Below are positions 56,174 through 64,000 of a DNA stretch of 64,000 bases, one piece after another. The stretch lies in NCBI RefSeq assembly GCF_040448695.1, contig NZ_CP159307.1, positions 1,178,001-1,242,000 of the forward strand. The letters are read 5' to 3'. Source of the stretch: Dehalogenimonas sp. 4OHTPN. GTDB taxonomy: Bacteria; Chloroflexota; Dehalococcoidia; Dehalococcoidales; Dehalococcoidaceae. A program made the position numbers and the translations under genes. The notes beneath the pieces are model-generated. The model was not told the DNA's origin. It searched no databases and saw nothing but the letters and a program-made list of their open reading frames with translations. Each line of letters starts with the position of its first letter. The first letter of the stretch is position 1.

Positions 56174-56211
56174 TTAATAAGGATGAGAATGCTCCCGCCG
56201 ATGAAATTCAC
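56158..56211 (-). CDS. Branched-chain leader peptide ahead of leuA
   Basis: 17 codons from GTG (56211) to TAG: MNFIGGSILILINPSSW. Five consecutive codons, ATT CTC ATC CTT ATT, encode Ile-Leu-Ile-Leu-Ile, and one further Ile occurs at position 4. An AAGG sequence lies about 11 nt upstream of the GTG. It sits between ilvC and leuA in a branched-chain operon, exactly where an attenuation peptide would be expected; ribosomes short of charged tRNA-Ile or tRNA-Leu would pause at codons 8-12. The hairpin at 56149-56173 begins right after. Translation is not shown, but composition and location make chance unlikely. Confidence 0.7.
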   Translation of the reverse strand: MNFIGGSILILINPSSW

Positions 56212-56254
56212 GCGCTTATGTTACCTTATATTTAGCTAGTGTTTCAAACACAGG

Positions 56255-57256
56255 TTATTTTTTCGGTTTCTTGAGCCAACTCATCATACCGCGCAACTCC
56301 TCCCCCACCAGTTCGATGGGGTGGGACGCCTCGATCCTCCGCAGGGCATTGAAGTGCGGCTTACCGGCCTGGTTCTCCAAAATCCATTCGCGGGCGAAGC
56401 TGCCGTCCTGGATCTCGGTCAGGATCCGCCACATCTCTTCTTTGGTTTCGTCGGTGACGATCCGCGGACCGCGGCTGTAGTCGCCGTACTCGGCAGTATC
56501 AGAGATGGAGTAGCGCATGTAGCGCAGGCCGCCCTGGTAGATGAGGTCGACGATGAGTTTCAGTTCGTGCAGGCATTCGAAATAGGCCACCTCCGGCTGG
56601 TAGCCCGCCTCGACCAACGTCTCGAATCCGGCTTTGATCAACGCCGAGGCGCCACCGCAGAGTACTGCCTGCTCGCCGAAGAGATCAGTCTCTGTTTCTT
56701 CAGCGAAAGTCGTCTCCAGCACCCCGGCGCGGGCGGCGCCGATGCCGGCGGCATAGGCCAGGGCGGTGGCTTTAGCATTGCCGGTGGCGTCCTGATGGAC
56801 GGCGACGAGGGCCGGCACACCGGCGCCTTCGGTGTAAACCTGGCGCACCATGTGGCCGGGACCCTTGGGCGCGATCATAGCCACGTCGATATTGTCAGGC
56901 GGTAATATCTGGCCGAAGTGGATATTGAAGCCGTGGGCGAACATCAGTGTCATCCCCGGCCGGAGGTGAGGGGCGATGTCCTCACGGTAGACCCTGGCCT
57001 GGACCTGGTCCGGGGCCAGCATCATAATGAGATCAGCCTTTTTGGCCATGTCGGCGGTGGCCATAACTTCGAACTTTTCGTCGGCGGCGCGGCAGCATGA
57101 CGGCGAGCCGGGCACACCGCCGATGATGACCTTGTAGCCCGAATCGCGCAGGTTCTGGGCGTGGGCGTGGCCCTGCGAGCCATAGCCGACGATGCCGATG
57201 GTCTTGCCAGGAAGAAGCTTCGGGTTGCAGTCTTTCTCGTAATAAATAGTAGCCAT
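56255..57256 (-). CDS. ilvC: Ketol-acid reductoisomerase
   Basis: 333 residues from the ATG at 57256 (GAGGAG upstream); class I, short form. Isomerises and reduces acetolactate and acetohydroxybutyrate. Rossmann motif [20 protein letters not shown] at about 22-41, then [10 protein letters not shown], and the metal-binding [19 protein letters not shown] and [20 protein letters not shown]. The phosphate-binding loop after the second beta strand reads GGVPGSPSC, which may affect NADPH versus NADH choice. Confidence 0.97.
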   Translation of the reverse strand: MATIYYEKDCNPKLLPGKTIGIVGYGSQGHAHAQNLRDSGYKVIIGGVPGSPSCCRAADEKFEVMATADMAKKADLIMMLAPDQVQARVYREDIAPHLRPGMTLMFAHGFNIHFGQILPPDNIDVAMIAPKGPGHMVRQVYTEGAGVPALVAVHQDATGNAKATALAYAAGIGAARAGVLETTFAEETETDLFGEQAVLCGGASALIKAGFETLVEAGYQPEVAYFECLHELKLIVDLIYQGGLRYMRYSISDTAEYGDYSRGPRIVTDETKEEMWRILTEIQDGSFAREWILENQAGKPHFNALRRIEASHPIELVGEELRGMMSWLKKPKK

Positions 57257-57305
57257 CAATGCTCCTCTTCAATGTGTTATTGGGATAGCAGTGCTTGGAT
57301 CGGGA

Positions 57306-57821
57306 TCAAACGTCGCCCTCGTCACGGCGGCCGCCCTGGTCGCCGCGGGCCATGGCGATGCGGCCGGTGCGGGAAATCTCCTTGATACCAAAAGACTTCA
57401 GGAGGTTGTACAGAGAATCAACCTTTTCCTCGTCGCCGGTGGCTTCGACCATCAATGAGTCGGCTGAAACGTCAACTATCTTGGCACGGAAAATGTCCAC
57501 GATCTGCATGATCTCCGAGCGGGTTTCCGGCGTCGATTTAACTTTAATGAGGGCCAGTTCCCTGGAGACGATGTTCAAGCCTGAGATGTCCTGCACCCGG
57601 ATGACATCAACTATCTTTTCCACCTGTTTGCGGATCTGCTCCACCTGAGTGTCGGAGCCCTCGGCGACGATGGTCATGCGGGAAAGGTGCGGCGTCTCTG
57701 AGTGACCGACGGCGATGGAGTCAATGTTGAAGCCGCGGCGGCGGAACAGGCTGGCCATACGGTTGAGGACGCCGGGGCGGTCGGCCACCAGGGCGACGAT
57801 AGTGTGCTTGTTGCTGGCCAT
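57306..57821 (-). CDS. ilvN: Acetolactate synthase small (regulatory) subunit
   Basis: 171 residues from the ATG at 57821, which overlaps the ilvB TGA. N-terminal ACT domain (HTIVALVADRPGVLNRMASLFRRRGFNIDSIAVGHSE) for valine feedback, and a C-terminal domain with RAKIVDVSADSLMVEATGDEEKVDSL. The C-terminus ends in an Arg/Asp/Gly-rich tail. Length matches the ilvH/ilvN type of ~160-170 residues. Confidence 0.95.
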   Translation of the reverse strand: MASNKHTIVALVADRPGVLNRMASLFRRRGFNIDSIAVGHSETPHLSRMTIVAEGSDTQVEQIRKQVEKIVDVIRVQDISGLNIVSRELALIKVKSTPETRSEIMQIVDIFRAKIVDVSADSLMVEATGDEEKVDSLYNLLKSFGIKEISRTGRIAMARGDQGGRRDEGDV

Positions 57822-59509
57822 CAAGAGGCCTCCTTCCCGGGCTCATGGAGTATCTGGTCGATGCCCGCGCCCGGAGGTACCATGGGGTAAACGTTCTCCT
57901 CCGGCTCGACGACGAAGTTGATGATATACGGCCCCTGGGCGGCCATAGCCCTTTCGATAGCCGGGACAACCTCGGTTTTTTGGGTAACGCATTCGGCCGG
58001 TATGCTGTAAGCCTGGGAAATGCCGACAAAGTCCGGGCACCACAGCGGCGTGGCCGAGTAGTTGCGCTCGTAGAAAAGCTCCTGCCACTGGCGCACCATG
58101 CCCAGGTAGCCATTGTTGATTATGGCAATCTTGACCGGAGCGTTTTCCTGGCGTATGGTACCCAATTCCTGGACGGTCATCTGAAAGCTGCCGTCTCCGG
58201 CGATGCACCACACCGTCTGGCCCGGCAGACCTGTCTGGGCGCCAAAGGCGGCCGGCAACTCGAAGCCCATGGTCCCCAAACCACCTGAGGTGATGAAGCT
58301 GTTGGGTTTATCATAAAAGAAATGCTGGGCGGCGAACATCTGGTGCTGGCCGACGCCGGTGACCACCGTAGCGTCGCCCTTGGTCGTCTCCCAGATTTTC
58401 CGAATGACATACTGCGGCAGGATGGTGGATGACTCCCGGATCTCGAAACCGGAGGGGAACTGCTGTTTCCAGTCGCGGATTTGAGCCAGCCAGTCGTCGT
58501 GGCGCTTAGCGGCAATCTCCTTGTTTAGCTCAACAAGCACGGCCTTGACATCGCCGACGATTGGCACGTCCACCTTGACGTTCTTCCCAATTTCAGCCGG
58601 GTCGATGTCGACGTGGATGACCTTGGCGTGCGGCGCGAAGGCGGCAATCTTGCCGGTCGCCCGGTCGTCAAAGCGCATGCCGACGGCGATGATCAGGTCG
58701 CAGCCGGTGACGGCCATGTTGGCATAGGCCGAGCCGTGCATACCCATCATGCCGAACGACAACTCATGGCTCTCTGGGAAAGCGGAGATGCCCAGCAGCG
58801 TGGTGATGACCGGCAGCTGCAGCGCCTCCGCCAGATGCTTCAGTTCCAGGTAAGCGCCGGAGATGCGCACGCCGTGTCCGGCGATGAGTACCGGCTTTTT
58901 AGCCTCCGCCAGCAGTTTGGCCGCTTTCTTGATCTGCAGCGGGTTGCCCGCAAGCGTCGGCTTGTAGCCGGGCAGGGTAACCCGGGCCGGGTAGTGAAAC
59001 TCGGTTACCTCCTGCTGGATGTCGCGCGGGAGATCAATGAGCACCGGGCCGGGACGGCCGGTTCCGGCGATGTAAAACGCTTCTTTGACCGTCCTGGCCA
59101 GATCGCCAATGTCCATGACCAGGTAATTGTGCTTGGTGATAGGGATGGTGATGCCGGTGATATCAGCTTCCTGAAAGGCGTCGCGGCCGATCATGGCCCG
59201 CGGTACCTGCCCGGTGACTGCTACCATCGGCACCGAATCAATATAGGCGTTGGCCAGTCCGGTGATGAGGTTGGTGGCTCCGGGGCCGGAGGTAGCAAGG
59301 CAAACTCCGATCCGTCCGGTAACGCGGGCGTAGGCGTCAGCGGCATGAACGGCGCCTTGCTCGTGGCGGACCAGGATATGGCGCAGTTTGGGGTACTGGG
59401 TCAGAGTGTGATACAGCGGCAGCACCTGGCCGCCAGGGTAACCGAAGATGGTGTCTACACCCTCTTTGAGCAGGCTTTCACACAAAATCTGAGCGCCGGT
59501 CAGTTTCAT
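57821..59509 (-). CDS. ilvB: Acetolactate synthase large (catalytic) subunit
   Basis: 562 residues from the ATG at 59509 (GGAG 7 nt upstream); a reading that starts inside ilvD is rejected. ThDP/FAD enzyme condensing two pyruvates, or pyruvate with 2-oxobutanoate. FGYPGGQVLPLYHTL with the following RHEQGAVHAADAYARVTGRIGVCLATSGPGATNL contains the catalytic Glu; the ThDP/Mg motif is GDGSFQMTVQELGTIRQENAPVKIAIINN. Starts 10 nt after ilvD and overlaps ilvN. Confidence 0.97.
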   Translation of the reverse strand: MKLTGAQILCESLLKEGVDTIFGYPGGQVLPLYHTLTQYPKLRHILVRHEQGAVHAADAYARVTGRIGVCLATSGPGATNLITGLANAYIDSVPMVAVTGQVPRAMIGRDAFQEADITGITIPITKHNYLVMDIGDLARTVKEAFYIAGTGRPGPVLIDLPRDIQQEVTEFHYPARVTLPGYKPTLAGNPLQIKKAAKLLAEAKKPVLIAGHGVRISGAYLELKHLAEALQLPVITTLLGISAFPESHELSFGMMGMHGSAYANMAVTGCDLIIAVGMRFDDRATGKIAAFAPHAKVIHVDIDPAEIGKNVKVDVPIVGDVKAVLVELNKEIAAKRHDDWLAQIRDWKQQFPSGFEIRESSTILPQYVIRKIWETTKGDATVVTGVGQHQMFAAQHFFYDKPNSFITSGGLGTMGFELPAAFGAQTGLPGQTVWCIAGDGSFQMTVQELGTIRQENAPVKIAIINNGYLGMVRQWQELFYERNYSATPLWCPDFVGISQAYSIPAECVTQKTEVVPAIERAMAAQGPYIINFVVEPEENVYPMVPPGAGIDQILHEPGKEAS

Positions 59510-59519
59510 AGGCATTCTC

Positions 59520-61187
59520 CTAGTCGGCGAAGACGGCGCCGCGGGCGGCTGAAGACACCTGGGCGGCATAGCGTTTCAAATAACCCGTTTTGATTTTCGG
59601 TTTAAAATGTGGGACTGTGTTCAATCGCCGGGCGATCTCGTCGTCAGGCAACCTGACGTTCAGGCAGTGGCCGGGAATGTTGATGTCTATAATGTCGCCT
59701 TCCTCGACGGCGGCGATAGGTCCGGACAGTGCCGCCTCCGGCGCAACATGGCCGATTGAAGCCCCCCGGGTAGCTCCGGAAAACCGACCGTCGGTGATGA
59801 GGGCTACCGATTTATCGAGTCCCATACCGGCCAGCATCGAGGTCGGCGTCAGCATTTCTCTCATGCCCGGCCCGCCGCGGGGTCCTTCGTATCGGATGAC
59901 CACTACGTCACCGGCGTGGATTTTACCGGCCATGATGCCTGCGGTTACCGCTTCTTCAGAATCGAAGACACGGGCTGGTCCGGAATGGACCATCATTTCT
60001 TGAGCTACGGCCGAACGCTTGACCACCGCTCCGTCGGGAGCCAAATTACCGAAAAGTATAGCGATGCCGCCTTTTGTTGCATAAGGGCTTGCTGCATGCC
60101 GGATGACGGCGCCGTCGCCGAATGGGGCGTCTTCGATGACATCACCGATCGAGCCGCCGCTAACGCTCCTGGCGTCGAGATTCAATCGCGAGGACAATTC
60201 TTTCATTACCGCCGGAATGCCACCGGCCAGGTCGAGGTCTTCAATATGGTGTTCTCCTGCCGGCCGGATGCGGCAGAGGCAGGGCGTATGATCTGAAATC
60301 TCATTGATCTTCAATAAGGGGAACCCAATGCCTGCCTCGTGAGCGATAGCTTCTAAATGGAGCACCGAGTTGGAACTGCCGCCCAGGGCGACATCGACAA
60401 CGAAGGCGTTGTGAATAGCCTTGGGCGTGATGACATCACACGGCCGTAGATCCTCGGCAACCAGTCGTAGGATTGTCTCTCCGGCACGGTGGGCTAAAGC
60501 GTGCCGCCGTTGATCGACGGCGGGAATGGTGCCGTTGCCCGGCAGACCCATACCCAGCGCCTCGGTGAGACAGTTCATGGTGTTGGCGGTGAACAAGCCG
60601 GAGCAGGAACCGCAGCCGGGGCAGGCCGCACCCTCTATCTCTTCCAATTTATCCGCAGTCATGCCGCCCTTGACAAATTGGCCTACTGCTTCGAAAACCG
60701 AGTTGAGGTCGACCGCTTTAACCTCGCCATCCACATTGAGGCGCCCGGCCAGCATCGGACCGCCACTGATGAAGACGGCCGGGATATTGAGCCGCACCGC
60801 CGCCATGAGCATACCGGGAATGACCTTGTCGCAATTGGGGATAAAAACCAGTCCGTCGAAGGCATGGGCTTCGGCCATTACCTCCACGGTATCGGCTATC
60901 AGTTCCCGGGATGCCAACGAGTATTTCATACCGCTATGATTCATCGCCAGGCCGTCGCAGACGGCGATGGTGTTGAATTCGAAAGGCACGCCGCCGGCCT
61001 GGCGGACTCCGGCTCTGACCGCTTCGCCGATGCCGCGCAGATGCTGGTGACCAGGCACCACATCAGTGAAGCTGTTGACCACACCGATGAAGGGTTTGTT
61101 GAAATCAGCAGGACTTACGCCCAGGGAGCGCAACAGAGCGCGGTGGGGGGCTCGTTCGGCGCCTTTTTTAATTGAATCGCTTCTCAT
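59520..61187 (-). CDS. ilvD: Dihydroxy-acid dehydratase
   Basis: 555 residues, normal length. Iron-sulfur dehydratase making the 2-oxo acids for valine and isoleucine. [16 protein letters not shown] near 35, cluster cysteines in [12 protein letters not shown] and [35 protein letters not shown], and the C-terminal [23 protein letters not shown]. First gene of the ilv/leu run. Its leader holds a terminator-like hairpin ending 11 nt before the ATG. AGG is the only ribosome-site-like sequence. Confidence 0.97.
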   Translation of the reverse strand: MRSDSIKKGAERAPHRALLRSLGVSPADFNKPFIGVVNSFTDVVPGHQHLRGIGEAVRAGVRQAGGVPFEFNTIAVCDGLAMNHSGMKYSLASRELIADTVEVMAEAHAFDGLVFIPNCDKVIPGMLMAAVRLNIPAVFISGGPMLAGRLNVDGEVKAVDLNSVFEAVGQFVKGGMTADKLEEIEGAACPGCGSCSGLFTANTMNCLTEALGMGLPGNGTIPAVDQRRHALAHRAGETILRLVAEDLRPCDVITPKAIHNAFVVDVALGGSSNSVLHLEAIAHEAGIGFPLLKINEISDHTPCLCRIRPAGEHHIEDLDLAGGIPAVMKELSSRLNLDARSVSGGSIGDVIEDAPFGDGAVIRHAASPYATKGGIAILFGNLAPDGAVVKRSAVAQEMMVHSGPARVFDSEEAVTAGIMAGKIHAGDVVVIRYEGPRGGPGMREMLTPTSMLAGMGLDKSVALITDGRFSGATRGASIGHVAPEAALSGPIAAVEEGDIIDINIPGHCLNVRLPDDEIARRLNTVPHFKPKIKTGYLKRYAAQVSSAARGAVFAD

Positions 61188-61198
61188 ACGGACCTAAC

Positions 61199-61224
61199 TA
61201 AAATCCGTCCGCAAAGGGACGGAT
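61199..61224 (-). terminator. Terminator-like hairpin in the ilvD leader
   Basis: Minus strand: ATCCGTCC / GGACGGAT, an 8-bp perfect stem with a 6-nt loop, followed by TTT. It lies downstream of the predicted ilvD promoter and upstream of ilvD, so it could end rpiB transcripts, act as an ilvD attenuator, or both. Confidence 0.6.
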
Positions 61225-61239
61225 GGGTAGTAGCGCCTA

Positions 61240-61268
61240 AACATAGCACAGGCGATGTATTAATTCAA
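61240..61268 (-). promoter_or_regulatory. Candidate promoter of the ilvD operon
   Basis: Minus strand: TTGAAT (61268-61263), 17-bp spacer, TATGTT (61245-61240) preceded by TGC (extended -10). Confidence 0.5.
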
Positions 61269-61292
61269 GATTTCACGATTGGCAACCCGATT

Positions 61293-61727
61293 TCAACAGC
61301 CGCAGCCGGATATCTTGGCCACCCGCCTTTGGTGCCTGCCGCCTTCGAATTCCGTTTTCATGAAAATCTCTAGAACTTCCAGGTTAAGGTCATCGCCATT
61401 TATCTCGCCCAGGCACAGGATATTCGCGTCGTTGTGTTTCCTGGTCAGAGCGGCGAACTCCGGCAGGTAAACCAGCGCGGCGCGGATCTCCGGAAGTTTG
61501 TTGGCTGCCATGCTCATGCCGATACCGGTACCGCAGATAAGAATACCTCGTTTGGCATCCCCGCGGGCAACTGCTCTGGCGACTTTCATCGCATAGTCAG
61601 GGTAATCCGCCGATTCTTCACCGTAAGCGCCGAAGTCCTCGACCTCGTGGTCATTATTTTTCAGCCACTCAATGATCTTGAGCTTCAATTTATAACCGCG
61701 GTGGTCGTTACCGACTGCAATCTTCAT
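61293..61727 (-). CDS. rpiB: Ribose-5-phosphate isomerase B
   Basis: 144 residues. Interconverts ribose 5-phosphate and ribulose 5-phosphate. VGNDHRGYKLKLKIIEWL at the N-terminus, DYPDYAMKVARAVARGDAKRGILICGTGIGMSMAANKLP (active-site Cys and phosphate loop) and a C-terminal EFEGGRHQRRVAKI segment. Lies 12 nt after tsaC. LacAB-type isomerases are close relatives, but no lactose genes are present. Confidence 0.94.
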   Translation of the reverse strand: MKIAVGNDHRGYKLKLKIIEWLKNNDHEVEDFGAYGEESADYPDYAMKVARAVARGDAKRGILICGTGIGMSMAANKLPEIRAALVYLPEFAALTRKHNDANILCLGEINGDDLNLEVLEIFMKTEFEGGRHQRRVAKISGCGC

Positions 61728-61739
61728 TCATGGCCTCGA

Positions 61740-62363
61740 TTATTTAAAATAGTACGCTTCCAGCTCCGCCCGGGGTACGGCACCCTCTCTGACGATGACG
61801 GGATACGGCCCGGTGAGGTCAACAATGGTGGACTCCACACCCCCGGGACACCTCCCACCATCCAGTACCATATCTACCCGGTTGCCGATCTGTGCGCGTA
61901 CTTCATCGGCGTTACAGACGCTGCCCCGCCCGGAGACGTTGGCGCTGGTGCCGGTCAGGGGCGCCCCTACCGCTTTAATGACATACAGAGTCAAGGTATG
62001 GCCAGGGATGCGTACGGCGACACTTTCTCGCCCGCCCGTGACGATGCCAGGTACAAGCGGTTTTTTCGGCAGGATAAGGGTCAGGCCGCCGGGCATAAAA
62101 CGACGGGTCAGCAGTTCCGCCAGAGGGTTCATCTCCGCCACCTGCCGCATCTGAATTGAATCAGCCACCAGCACCGGCAGTGCCTTGGTCGTCGCCCGGC
62201 CTTTAATATCAAAGATGCGTCCTATGGCGTCAACGTGCTCGAGACTGGCAGCCAGGCAATAAACGGTATCGGTAGGCAAGGCGGCAACGCCGCCATTTCT
62301 GATCACATCTATGGCTTTGTTAAGGTCGCGGGAAAATGGCTTCGTGGGGTCGGCGGAAGTCAA
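61740..62363 (-). CDS. tsaC: L-threonylcarbamoyladenylate synthase (Sua5/YrdC family)
   Basis: 207 residues, TTG start without a clear ribosome site. Makes threonylcarbamoyl-AMP for t6A37 in tRNAs reading ANN codons. GGVAALPTDTVYCLAA at about 24-39, the KGRATTKALPVLV nucleotide contact, RFMPGGLTLIL and TGTSANVSGRGS are family marks; the extra Sua5 C-terminal domain is absent. First of tsaC-rpiB, divergent from guaA with overlapping promoter elements. Confidence 0.92.
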   Translation of the reverse strand: MTSADPTKPFSRDLNKAIDVIRNGGVAALPTDTVYCLAASLEHVDAIGRIFDIKGRATTKALPVLVADSIQMRQVAEMNPLAELLTRRFMPGGLTLILPKKPLVPGIVTGGRESVAVRIPGHTLTLYVIKAVGAPLTGTSANVSGRGSVCNADEVRAQIGNRVDMVLDGGRCPGGVESTIVDLTGPYPVIVREGAVPRAELEAYYFK

Positions 62364-62391
62364 ATTGTTATGTCTACTTAATCGAAAATTC

Positions 62392-62420
62392 TTGACGCTA
62401 GTATAGCAGAATGATAATCT
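62392..62420 (+). promoter_or_regulatory. Promoter of guaA, overlapping the divergent tsaC -10 box
   Basis: TTGACG (62392-62397), 17-bp spacer, TAATCT (62415-62420) preceded by TGA. On the other strand TATACT with TGC before it (62405-62400) can serve tsaC, so the two promoters occupy the same DNA. Confidence 0.6.
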
Positions 62421-62434
62421 GTAACACTACCGCA

Positions 62435-64000
62435 ATGACCGAATCAAAAGAAAGCCCCATTTTATCCGAAACCCACCGCGTCGCAACTTCCGGTGACATC
62501 GAGGTTGCCACTTATCTGGAAATCGCCAAGCAGGCTCTTGAAAAACCTTCGGCAGGAGAAGCGGTGTCAGGCGCTTCCCGCGAATCAATAGTCATTTTCG
62601 ACTTTGGATCTCAGTACAGTTTGCTCATCGCCCGGCGTATCCGTGAACTCCACGTTTATTGCGAACTGGTACCTCACGATACCCCATGGGATAAGATCGC
62701 CCACTTGAACCCCAGAGGGTTTATCCTGTCAGGAGGTCCGGCCTCGGTCTACGCTTCCGGTGCGCCGATGGCGCCGGCCTACATCTATGAGTCCAAGCTG
62801 CCCGTCCTGGGAATCTGCTACGGCATGCAGTTGATCACCCAGCAACTTGGCGGCACGGTCGCCCGGGGCCAGGCCAGGGAGTACGGTCATGCCATACTTC
62901 ACCTTTCCGATTTGACTTCCCCGCTTTTCAAAGATATCCCTGAGTCTGCCGCCGCCTGGATGAGCCACGGCGATCGGGTGGAGCGCTTACCCGCCGGCTT
63001 CCACTCGCTGGCCTACACCGAGAATTCGCCGCTGGCGGTCATGGGCAACGACAAAAACATCTTCGGCTTGCAGTTCCACCCTGAGGTTGCCCACACCCCA
63101 TACGGAAGGACACTTCTCAAAAACTTCGTCCTCAGTATCTGCGGCTGCCAGGCCTCCTGGACGCCGGGGCACTTCATCACTGAGAGTATCGAGAGTATCA
63201 GCGCCCAGGTTGGCGACGGCAAGGTCATCGCCGCGCTGTCCGGCGGAGTCGATTCAGCAATCGTGGCTACTCTGATCCACCGGGCTGTCGGCGACCAGCT
63301 TACCTGCATCTTCGTCAACAACGGCTTGCTTCGCCGCGAAGAGGCCGAACGCACCCTAAAGGTTTTCAAACAGAACCTGGGAATGAATATCATCTACATC
63401 GAGGCCACCGACCGTTTTCTGGACCGCCTGGCCGGGGTCACCGACCCTGAGCAGAAACGGAAGGCTATCGGCGTGGAGTTCATCCGGGTTTTCGAGGAAG
63501 AAGCCCTTAAGCTGGGCAAAGTGGATTTCCTGGCCCAGGGCACTCTCTATCCCGATGTCATCGAAAGCATCTCGTCGGTTTCCTCGGCATCAGCCAAGAT
63601 TAAAAGCCATCATAACGTCGGCGGCCTGCCGGCTAACATGGCTCTTAAACTGCTGGAACCGGTGCGCTATCTCTTCAAGGACGAGGTCCGGCAGGTGGGC
63701 ATTGAACTTGGACTGCCCGAAGAGATGGTTTGGCGCCAGCCGTTCCCAGGCCCGGGACTGGCCATCCGCGTGATCGGCGAGGTGACCCGCGAGAAACTGG
63801 AGATGCTCAGAGCCTCCGACTGGATCGTAATGCACGAGATAAAAAAGGCGGGGCTGTACCGCCAATTATGGCAGAGTTTCGCCATCATCACCGACGTCCG
63901 AAGCGTCGGCGTCATGGGCGACTTCCGCACTTACGGCCACTTGGTGGCTATCCGGGCTGTTACTTCAGATGACGCTATGACCGCCGACTGGGCACGACTG
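62435..64000 (+). CDS. guaA: GMP synthase (glutamine-hydrolysing), 3' end outside the window
   Basis: 522 codons are visible; about 50 C-terminal residues are missing. Converts XMP to GMP. The glutaminase domain starts near residue 52 (IVIFDFGSQYSLLIARRI) with catalytic Cys in LGICYGMQL and His/Glu in LQFHPEVAHT; the ATP pyrophosphatase motif is ALSGGVDSAIVA, followed by QGTLYPDVIES and FRQPFPGPGL-like WRQPFPGPGLAIR. The ATG at 62435 adds about 50 residues without a family match and has no ribosome site. A GTG at 62564 has AGGAG 5 nt upstream and would give the normal N-terminus, so the start is unresolved. Confidence 0.95.
   Translation, partial: MTESKESPILSETHRVATSGDIEVATYLEIAKQALEKPSAGEAVSGASRESIVIFDFGSQYSLLIARRIRELHVYCELVPHDTPWDKIAHLNPRGFILSGGPASVYASGAPMAPAYIYESKLPVLGICYGMQLITQQLGGTVARGQAREYGHAILHLSDLTSPLFKDIPESAAAWMSHGDRVERLPAGFHSLAYTENSPLAVMGNDKNIFGLQFHPEVAHTPYGRTLLKNFVLSICGCQASWTPGHFITESIESISAQVGDGKVIAALSGGVDSAIVATLIHRAVGDQLTCIFVNNGLLRREEAERTLKVFKQNLGMNIIYIEATDRFLDRLAGVTDPEQKRKAIGVEFIRVFEEEALKLGKVDFLAQGTLYPDVIESISSVSSASAKIKSHHNVGGLPANMALKLLEPVRYLFKDEVRQVGIELGLPEEMVWRQPFPGPGLAIRVIGEVTREKLEMLRASDWIVMHEIKKAGLYRQLWQSFAIITDVRSVGVMGDFRTYGHLVAIRAVTSDDAMTADWARL

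Overview
The window reads as chromosomal core sequence from an anaerobic Chloroflexota bacterium of class Dehalococcoidia, most likely Dehalogenimonas or a close relative. This is inferred from gene content, not from a database search. Pointers are an 11-subunit complex I locus (nuoABCDHIJKLMN) with no nuoEFG, a Wood-Ljungdahl-type C1 cluster (fhs, a corrinoid-protein reductive activator, cooC, folD, acsD), archaeal-type phosphoglycerate mutase (apgM) and thymidylate synthase, dapL for lysine, and citramalate synthase (cimA) for isoleucine. I see no insertion sequence, prophage, CRISPR array, rRNA or reductive dehalogenase gene. Base composition is mosaic: atp, nuo and leu/ilv are GC-rich, while about 16-34 kb is much more AT-rich.

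Layout. 1-5.8 kb (minus): fhs, RACo-like activator, cooC, folD, then acsD cut by the window edge; one-carbon transfer on tetrahydrofolate plus maintenance of the corrinoid/nickel enzymes of acetyl-CoA synthase. 5.8-6.1 kb is a divergent promoter region. 6.1-13.0 kb (plus): complete F1Fo ATP synthase operon. 13.1-14.1 kb: a TM2 protein (plus), and rpsP-khpA (minus). 14.3-19.0 kb (plus): nfi, prfB with a programmed +1 frameshift, an extracytoplasmic HExxH protease and an orphan peptide-binding lipoprotein. 19.0-23.6 kb: tRNA-Ser(UGA), a small dimeric-barrel protein, thrS, an FmdB-like zinc-ribbon protein, tRNA(CAU), hflX. 23.7-31.9 kb (minus): dxs-pgk-apgM-tpiA-miaA-dapF-dapL, one long run joining isoprenoid precursor synthesis, lower glycolysis, tRNA modification and lysine/peptidoglycan precursor synthesis. 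32-34.3 kb: a COG2426 membrane protein, tRNA-Arg(UCU), a 28-residue TatA-like peptide, infC-rpmI-rplT (infC begins with AUU or AUA), tRNA-Ser(CGA). 34.5-45.2 kb (plus): nuo operon and tatD. 45.2-49.4 kb: nth, a helical-repeat protein, tRNA-Lys(CUU), archaeal-type thyA with two unrecognised co-directional genes, and a SagB/nitroreductase-family protein. 49.4-62.4 kb (minus): tsaC-rpiB, then ilvD-ilvB-ilvN-ilvC-(leader peptide)-leuA-mgtC-like-leuC-leuD-(structured leader)-leuB-cimA, a complete branched-chain amino-acid locus. 62.4-64 kb: guaA, open at the window end.

The most interesting signals are regulatory. A 17-codon leader peptide ahead of leuA contains the run Ile-Leu-Ile-Leu-Ile and overlaps a strong hairpin. 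A terminator-like hairpin lies in the ilvD 5' leader, and a ~170-nt leader with its own promoter lies ahead of leuB. An MgtC-like membrane gene is coupled by 4-nt overlaps on both sides inside the leu operon. Several genes (nfi, nth, the COG2426 gene, the nitroreductase gene) have a -10 box only 6-8 nt before the start codon and no Shine-Dalgarno, which suggests leaderless mRNAs. infC and prfB keep the classic AUU-type start and +1 frameshift control. All promoter, terminator and RNA-structure calls were made by eye.
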